A stretch of 64,000 nt of DNA from Doris montereyensis. Lineage: Eukaryota > Mollusca > Gastropoda > Nudibranchia > Dorididae. A model generated the notes under the pieces. That model was not told the DNA's origin, did no database searches, and saw only the letters and a list, made by a program, of their open reading frames with translations. Below are positions 56,901-64,000 of the stretch, piece after piece. The first letter of the stretch is position 1. Every line of letters starts with the position of its first letter. The translations under genes and the position numbers were made by a program. Location: positions 106,001 through 170,000 of the forward strand of contig JAXRKP010000926.1 of the NCBI GenBank assembly GCA_037039925.1, written 5' to 3'.

Positions 56901-59560
56901 TAGACACATGTATTTAGTCTGTCATCTCTAGAAGTAGTACCTGCAGGAGAAGACACAAATAGGAAATGTAGTAAAATTGCATGATATTTAGTCTGTCACC
57001 TCTAGAGTAGACACAAATAGAAATGTAGTAAAATTGCATGATATTTAGTCTGTCACCTCTAACGTAGACACAAATAGGAAATGTAGTAAAATTGCATGAT
57101 ATTTAGTCTGTCACCTCTAGAGTAGACACAAATAGAAAATGTAGTAAAATTGCATGATATTTAGTCTGTCACCTCTAGAGTAGACTGAATGGGAAATAGT
57201 AAAATCATGAAATGTAGACAGAAATAAAATTAAAAATGATATTTAGTCTGTCATCTCTAGAGTAGACAAATAGGAAATGTAGTAAAATTGACACATGATA
57301 TTTAGTCTGTCACCTCTAGAGTAGACACAAATAGGAAATGTAGTAAAATCACATGATATTTAGTCTGTCACCTCTAGAGTAGACACAAATAGGAAATGTG
57401 GTAAAATGAAATAGCACAAATAGGAAATGTAGTAAAATTGCATGATATTTAGTCTGTCACCTCTAACGTAGACACAAATAAAATGTAAGTAAGAATTCAG
57501 TCTGTCTCTAGAGTAGACACAAATAGAAAATGTAGTAAAATTGCATGATATTTAGTCTGTCACCTCTAGAGTAGACACAAATAGGAAAATGTAGTAAAAT
57601 TGCATGATATTTAATCTGTCACCTCTAGAGTAGACAGAAATAGGAAATGTAGTAAAATTGCATGATATTTAGTCTGTCATCTCTAGAGTAGACACAAATA
57701 GGAAATGTAGTAAAATCGCATGATATTTAGTCTGTCACCTCTAGAGACACAAATAGGAAATGTAGTAAAATCGCATGATATTTAGTCTGTCACCTCTAGA
57801 GTAGACACAAATAGGAAATGTAGTAAAATTGCATGATATTTAGTCTGTCATCTCTAAAGTAGACAAATAGGAAATGTAGTAAAATTGCATGATATTTAGT
57901 CTGTCACCTCTAGAGTAGACACAAATAGGAAATGTAGTAAAATTGCATGATATTTAGTCTGTCACCTCTAGAGTAGACACAAATAGGAAATGTAGTAAAA
58001 TTGCATGATATTTAGTCTGTCACCTCTAGAGTAGACACAAATCGAAATGATGCAAAATCGCATGATATTTAGTCTGTCATCTCTAGAGTAGACACAAATA
58101 GGAAATGTAGTAAAATTGCATGATATTTAGTCTGTCATCTCTGGACACAAAATAGAAATGTAGACACAGATAGGAAATGTATAAAATCGCATGATATTTA
58201 GTCTGTCACCTCTAGAGTAGACACAGATAGGAAATGTAGTAAAATCACATGCTGATATTTAGTCTGTCATCTCTAGAGTAGACACAAATAGGAAATGTAG
58301 TAAAATCACATGATATTTAGTCTGTCACCTCTAGAGTAGACACAGATAGGAAATGTAGTAAAAATTGCATGATATTTAGTCTGTCACCTCTAGAGTAGAC
58401 ACAAATAGGAAATGTAGTAAAATCGCATGATATTTAGTCTGTCACCTCTAGAGTAGACATAGTCTGTCAAGTGAGGGAAATGTAGTAAAATCGCATGATA
58501 TTTAGTCTGTCACACAAATAGGAAATGTAGTAAAATTCTAACCTCGTAGACACAAATAGGAAATGTAGTAAATCGCATGATATTTGAGTCTGTCACCTCT
58601 AACGTAGACACAAATAGGAAATGTAGTAAAATTGCATGATATTTAGTCTGTCACCTCTAGAGTAGACACAAATAGGAAATGTAGTAAAATTGCATGATAT
58701 TTAGTCTGTCACCTCTAGAGTAGACACAAATAGGAAATGTAGTAAAATCGACACAAATAAAAGTATAGTAAAATGATGTTTAGTCTGTCATCTTCAGAGT
58801 AGACACAAATAGGAAAATGTAGTAAAATCAAAGGATATTTAGTCTGTCATCTCTAGAGTAGACACAAATAGGAAATGTAGTAAAATCATGATATTTAGTC
58901 TGTCATCTCTAGAGCAGACACAAATAGGAAATGTAGTAAAATTGCATGATATTTATGTCATCTCTATAGTAAGAATTCATGATATTTAGACAGGCACAAA
59001 TAGGAAATGTAGTAAAATTGCATGATATTTAGTCTGTCATCTCTAGAGTAGACATGATGTTTAGTCTGTCAAATAGGAAATGTAGTAAAATCGCATGATA
59101 TTTAGTCTGTCATCTCTAGAGTAGACACAAATAGGAAATGTAGTAAAATCATGATATTTAGTCTGTCATCTCTAGAGTAGACACAAATAGGAAATGTAGT
59201 AAAATTGCATGATATTTAGTCTGTCATCTAGAGTCAAATAGGAAATGTAGTAAAATCGCATGAATTTATAGTCTGTCATCTCTAGAGTAGACAAAATAGG
59301 AAATGTAGTAAAATTGCATGATATTTAGTCTGTCATCTCTTAGAGTAGACACAAATAGGAAATGTAGTAAAATGCATGATATTTAGTATGTCATCTCTAG
59401 AGTAGACACAAATATGAAAATGTAGTAAAATCGCATGGTATTTAGTCTGTCATCTCTAGAGTAGACATAAATAGGAAATGTGGTAAAATCGCATGATATT
59501 TAGTCTGTCACCTGAAGTAGACACAAATAGGAAAGAGTAAACACAAATTTAGGAAATGTA
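53946..59560. repeat. 63-bp satellite, about 85-90 copies
   Basis: Unit GCATGATATTTAGTCTGTCA, CCTCTAGAGTAGACACAAAT, AGGAAATGTAGTAAAATT. Regular 58-63-bp spacing up to about 55750, with a blockwise duplication of about 1.09 kb. From there to 59560 the array contains many truncated or rearranged units. Variants include CATCTCTAG, AACGTAGAC and ATGTGGTAAAA. No ORF. Confidence 0.98.
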
Positions 59561-60052
59561 GACTTTTTGTTTAATAGTAGGTTATTTTTCTTGATATTTT
59601 TTTAACGAACACAAACCCAACTTGTTTTTAAACAAGCAAAATATATCTAGTTCAAGTTCAAGCAAATGCTTATCAGTTTGTCAAACCAACTGTCATATAT
59701 CCATCTCTAGAGTAGACATAAATAGGAAAGATAGAAATTTGAGAAAATGTGACTCAATTTTCTTCTTCTAACAAAATCGGGCACGAGCCAATTTGTACGT
59801 CATATATCCTCTGTGAAAATTGAGAGGCTGAGACCTTCTGTGAGAGGCTGGAGTGAGAGGCCAGCAGCATGTCTGTGGGTTACAAAGTCCTCTATCTACA
59901 CGCCGTGCATGTTACAGCTACATCTTCCTCATAACGCTTTGTTCTGGAGGCAAGTCGAGCGATGTTCGTTGCAGGTTGGACATAAATAAAACAGAGATGT
60001 TAAAGCGTGCTGCCAACCGAGTTAACTACATTAAATATTAAGGAGCGTGGTT
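59561..60052. other. Spacer, no gene seen
   Basis: Unique DNA; a stray satellite fragment (ATCTCTAGAGTAGACATAAA TAGGAAA) lies at 59701-59728. Confidence 0.5.
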
Positions 60053-60135
60053 AGTTCGGTTGGTAGCACATTTTATTTCCATGGCAAGGCGTTAGGTGCC
60101 GACGCAGAGGTCATTAGTTTGATCCTTATGGTGGC
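60053..60135 (+). repeat. tRNA-like sequence, possible SINE head
   Basis: GCGTGGTTAGTTCGGTTGGT AGCAC resembles an A-box arm, and GAGGTCATTAGTTTGATCC, about 45 bp on, a B-box arm. No clear cloverleaf, so a tRNA gene is not called. Confidence 0.4.
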
Positions 60136-60224
60136 CAGTTTTCTTCCTGTCTATTCCTTGTTTTTCTCATCTTTGTTCACATGGGGTTTTAAGGAGGGGC
60201 TTGCCACCTGAACGGCCGATTTTA

Positions 60225-60650
60225 GGATCAAAAGAGTTGGATTTTGTTCTTTGCATATTCGGGTAGAACGATCGATTTTATCTACAAGTTTATGGCAGAA
60301 AAATGTAAATAAGACGTATGATTTTTTTACAAAATATTTCGTAGGCGAGGGTAGGTAAAAACAGTCAAAATTTTGACGTAATTACCTTAACACTTGTGGG
60401 AAGACGGCGGTAAAAAGCCGTGTATTGGCGGCTAATCGACAAATTTGACAACACCAAGGTCATCCCAAGCTCAGAAACACCGCCTCGTCGCTTCGGCCTA
60501 TCGCTGTGTGACATAAGGGCGTTGTGTCAGTGCGTATGTAAACACGCGCAGAAGCATAGGAATAGAGGTTTCAAACAAAATAACTTGTCATTATGACGTC
60601 TGTTTTCCCAACAGTGCACATAGATTTATAATCCTCTTTACATTAGTTTA
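60225..60650 (+). repeat. Unclassified dispersed repeat D, copy 2
   Basis: Homologous to 3990-4410 in the same orientation, with one extra 25-bp segment (TTTCGTAGGCGAGGGTAGGT). Confidence 0.8.
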
Positions 60651-61049
60651 CTCTGTCTGTTGTTGTTTTGGTTTGTTTGTTTGTTAGATTTATTGCTTTG
60701 TTCTGTTTTATCGCTTTCACTTTCACTTCAGCATATCGAATGATCTGCGGTACAAGTAAGGGAGTATAATATCAATTCTTATTTTTACATACTTTCCTCT
60801 TTCACGACATAATCGAGGTGAACCTGGACAAGAATGACTGGTATCGTGATACTACGTTTGTTTGTGTTTGTTTGTTTGTTTGTTTGTTTGCTTGCTTGCT
60901 TTTCGTTGTTGCAGTTGTCTTTAATTTTTATGCCACCTCCGTAACCAGAAATTTTACGACTGACAAATGGCGGACACACACACACATCCCTTTCATTTCA
61001 AATACTGGATTTCTACTGATAATACACAATAATTAATATACAGAGGGGC

Positions 61050-61720
61050 CCTAACTACAGACGACACACCAAATATCTTCGCCCAAAACATTCCCCATAA
61101 CCAATATCATTTATCTAACACAAACGACACACGCAAACATCTTCACTTTAAAACCTCCCCATAACCAATATCATTTATCTAACACCACAAATTTTACAAA
61201 CATCTTCACTTCAAAACATTCCCCATAACCAATATCATTTATCTAACACAAACGACACACCAAACATCTTCACTTCAAAACATTCCCCATAACCAATATC
61301 ATTTATCTAACACAAACGACACACCAAACATCTTCACTTAAACATCTTCATTTATCTTCAAAAAACGTCTTCACTTCAAAAACTCCCCAACCAATATCAT
61401 TTATCTAACACAAACGACACACCAAACATCTTCACTTCAAAACATTCCCCATAACCAATATCATTTATCTAACACAAACGACACACCACACATCTTCACT
61501 TCAAAACACTCCCCATGACCAATATCATTTATCTAACACAAACGACACACCAAACATCTTCACTTCAAAACATTCCCCATAACCAATATCATTTATCTAA
61601 CACAAACGACACACCAAACATCTTCCTTCAAAACACTCCCATAACCAATATCATTTATCTAACACAAACAACACACCAAACATCTTCACTTCAAAACATT
61701 CCCCATTATCATTTATCACG
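61050..61720. repeat. 64-bp minisatellite, about 10 copies
   Basis: Unit CACAAACGACACACCAAACA, TCTTCACTTCAAAACATTCC, CCATAACCAATATCATTTAT CTAA. Middle copies near 61320-61390 are rearranged. Confidence 0.95.
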
Positions 61721-62530
61721 AGTGTACGGTAGGCCAAACGAGGACTACGAGAGACATTAAAAGCTAAATGATAACACACTACAAAGAGGCGGTGAAAATT
61801 AAATGTGAGAAAAGAAATTAAATAGAACAAGAGATAACGATAAAAAAAAAATCAGTTCAAGGCTGACAGTCCTTAGTCGGTACGTATTGCACGTAAATCT
61901 GTCAGTTTGAATTACTGGAAGAGTAAACATTCTCTCTTAAAATAAATGTAGACGACACCTAATGAATTATCTACGATTAGGATAAAACGACATGTCTATG
62001 ACTGTCATGTTATTATTTACCGTACCCTACTAAACGTCTTGACGCAGTTGTTTACCAAATCTAAACCAAACTAAACTAAGCATGAGCTGAATTAAATTAA
62101 ACTCCATAAAATGTTGACTCAAAGCACGTGAAAGTAAAATATGAAGATAAAAGGTAAAGGTGGGTATTATGCAGTCCGTTTACCGGCATAAGTACAGGCT
62201 CATTGACTACTAATGTACATCATTTAGCCCTCACCATGCCATTCTAGTGAGAGCCTTCGCAATTTCCTTTTAGAACATGATACAGTATAGCAACCTCTCA
62301 TGCGCTTCGCCACTAACTCTTTGCGTGATCTTTCTCTGTTTTAATCTTGGTACTCACTCACCTGAGTCGAGTGAGGAAAAACAAGAGCTATCTACCTTTC
62401 CAGAGACTAAGATTTAAGGGGACAACGTCGTGACCAAAACACCTGGGCCAATTGACGGTTATGAACCATTGTCCTCGTAATCACAAACTCATAATACTAT
62501 GAGTTGGCTACGACGTCTCATGACAGCGAT
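61721..62530. other. Spacer, no gene seen
   Basis: AT-rich unique DNA between two tandem arrays. Confidence 0.4.
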
Positions 62531-62534
62531 GGGT

Positions 62535-64000
62535 TTTGTACTAATGTTCACCGTCTTCCTTCCTTCGACTGTTTCATTTCAACCCGGGTATTGTGCTTAT
62601 GTTCACTGTCTTCCTTGCTTTGCTGTTTTCATTTCAACCCGGGTATTGTGCTTATGTTCACTGTCTTCCTTTGCTTTGACTGTTTCATTTCAACCAGAGT
62701 ACTGTGCTAATGTTCATTGTCTTCCTTGCTTTGACTGTTTTATTTCAGCAGAGTACTGTGATAATATTCATTGTCCTTCTTGCTTTGATTGTTTTATTTC
62801 AACCAGAGTGCTGTGCTAATGTTCATTGTCCGTCTTGCTTTTGATTGTTTTATTTCAACCAGGGTGCTGTGCTATGTCCTTCTTTTGATTGTTTTATTTC
62901 AACCAGAGTGCTGTGCTAATGTTAATTGTCCTTCTTACTTTGGTTGTTTTATTTCAACCAGGGTACTGTGCTAATGTTCATTGTCCTTCTTACTTTGATT
63001 GTTTCATTTCAACCAGGGTGCTGTGCTAATGTTCACTGTCCTTCTTACTTTGAGTGTTACATTTCAACCAGGGTGTTGTCTAATGCCACTGTCCTTTTTG
63101 CTTGACTTTTCCCTTTTAAACCATGCTACTGTGCTAATGTTCAATGTCCTGCTTGCTTTGAATATTCCATTTCAACCATGGTACTGTGCTAATGTTTGCT
63201 GTCCTTTTTGCTTTGACTGTTCCATTTCCAATAACCAGGGTGCTGTGCTAATGTTCCTGTCTGCTTGCTTTGACTGTTCCTTTTTCAGCAAGGTACTGTG
63301 CTAATGTTCACTGTTTTCCTTGCTTTGGCTGTTTCATTTCAACCAGGTTACAGTGCTAATGTTCACTGTTTTCCTTGCTTTGTATTCCCATTTGAACCAG
63401 GGTACTGTGCTAATCTTCACTGACTTCCTTGCTTTGACTGTTCCATTTCAGCCAGGGTACTGTGCTAATGGTCACTGTCCTGCTTACTTCTGACTGTTCG
63501 TTTTTAAACCAGGATAATGTGCTAATATTCTTTGTATTCCTTGCTTTCATTGTTCCATTTCAACAAGGGTGCTGTGCTAATGTTCACTGTCCTGCTTGCT
63601 TTGACTGTTCCCTTTTAAACCAGGGTACTGTGCTAATGTTCTGTCCTTCTTGCTTTTGACTGTTCCTTTTTAAACCATGATACTGTGCTAATATTCATTA
63701 TCTTCCTTGCCTTGAATGTTCCATGTCAACCAGGGTACTGTGCTAATGTTCACTGCCTTGCTAAACTTCCTTTGACTGTTCTTTTTAAAACCAGGGTACA
63801 GTGCTAATGTTCACTGTCTTCCTTCCCTTTGGCTGTTCCATTTTCAACCAGGGTACTGTACTAATTTTCATTTTCCTGCTTGCTTTGACTGTCCTTTTTC
63901 AAACCAGGGTACTGTGCTAATGTTCACTGTCCTCCTTGCTTTAACTGTTCATTTTTAAACCAGGGTACTGTGCTAATGTTCACTGTTTTCCTTGCTTTCC
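62535..64000. repeat. 55-58-bp minisatellite running off the window
   Basis: About 26 copies of CCAGGGTACTGTGCTAATGT, TCACTGTCTTCCTTGCTTTG, ACTGTTCCATTTCAA. Units diverge from each other and vary in length. It continues past the right edge. Confidence 0.95.

Noticed and set aside
60053..60135. tRNA gene
   Set aside because: Arm spacing and lack of a clear anticodon stem; more likely a SINE head.

Overview
The window is nuclear DNA of an invertebrate animal. Genes are split into short exons with GT/AG boundaries, intergenic DNA is AT-rich, tRNA-derived SINEs and non-LTR retrotransposons are abundant, and at least eleven tandem arrays fill roughly a fifth to a quarter of the sequence. The protein families present (a flagellar LRR-guanylate kinase, mitochondrial EF-Tu, a universal stress protein) and frequent short runs of TAGATCTA suggest a mollusc, possibly a gastropod. 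That assignment is an inference and cannot be proved from the window.

Layout. Positions 1-540 are a 30-bp minisatellite. Positions 1321-25147 (minus strand) hold a nearly complete LRGUK-like gene (leucine-rich repeats followed by a guanylate kinase domain). Sixteen coding exons can be placed with compatible splice phases; at least one LRR exon was not found. Its introns carry SINEs, two small pogo/Tigger-like palindromic elements, a LINE fragment, one long and one truncated copy of an RTE-like LINE, and several tandem repeats. About 510 bp from its start codon, in the opposite direction, is a mitochondrial elongation factor Tu gene (TUFM-like, 25661-29997), so the two probably share a bidirectional promoter. 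Positions 30-34 kb are intergenic with SINEs and a hammerhead-like sequence. A small three-exon gene of about 105 residues (34819-35970), unrecognised, has a duplicated last exon. Positions 37255-39630 are a 21-bp minisatellite, and 40256-40925 a 34-bp one. Further LINE copies of the same RTE-like family lie at 43.4-47.1 kb. A 1.45-kb AGT/AGC triplet array lies at 51.0-52.5 kb. The first exon of a universal stress protein gene lies at 53016-53097; its rest is not seen. It is followed by an ATT array, a SINE, a 5.6-kb satellite with a 63-bp unit (53.95-59.56 kb), a 64-bp array (61.1-61.7 kb) and a 55-58-bp array running off the end of the window.

Sequence quality. All multi-exon genes show single-base frame breaks, several in homopolymers, while splice phases and protein motifs are kept. 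This looks more like draft-assembly error than gene death, although TUFM has enough damage that a pseudogene cannot be excluded.

Functional links. LRGUK is known in mammals as a sperm-tail and manchette protein, and EF-Tu delivers aminoacyl-tRNA to mitochondrial ribosomes. Their head-to-head pairing is a matter of genome layout and does not show a common pathway. No CRISPR, operon or prokaryotic mobile system is present, and long ORFs over the tandem arrays are artefacts of repeat periods divisible by three.
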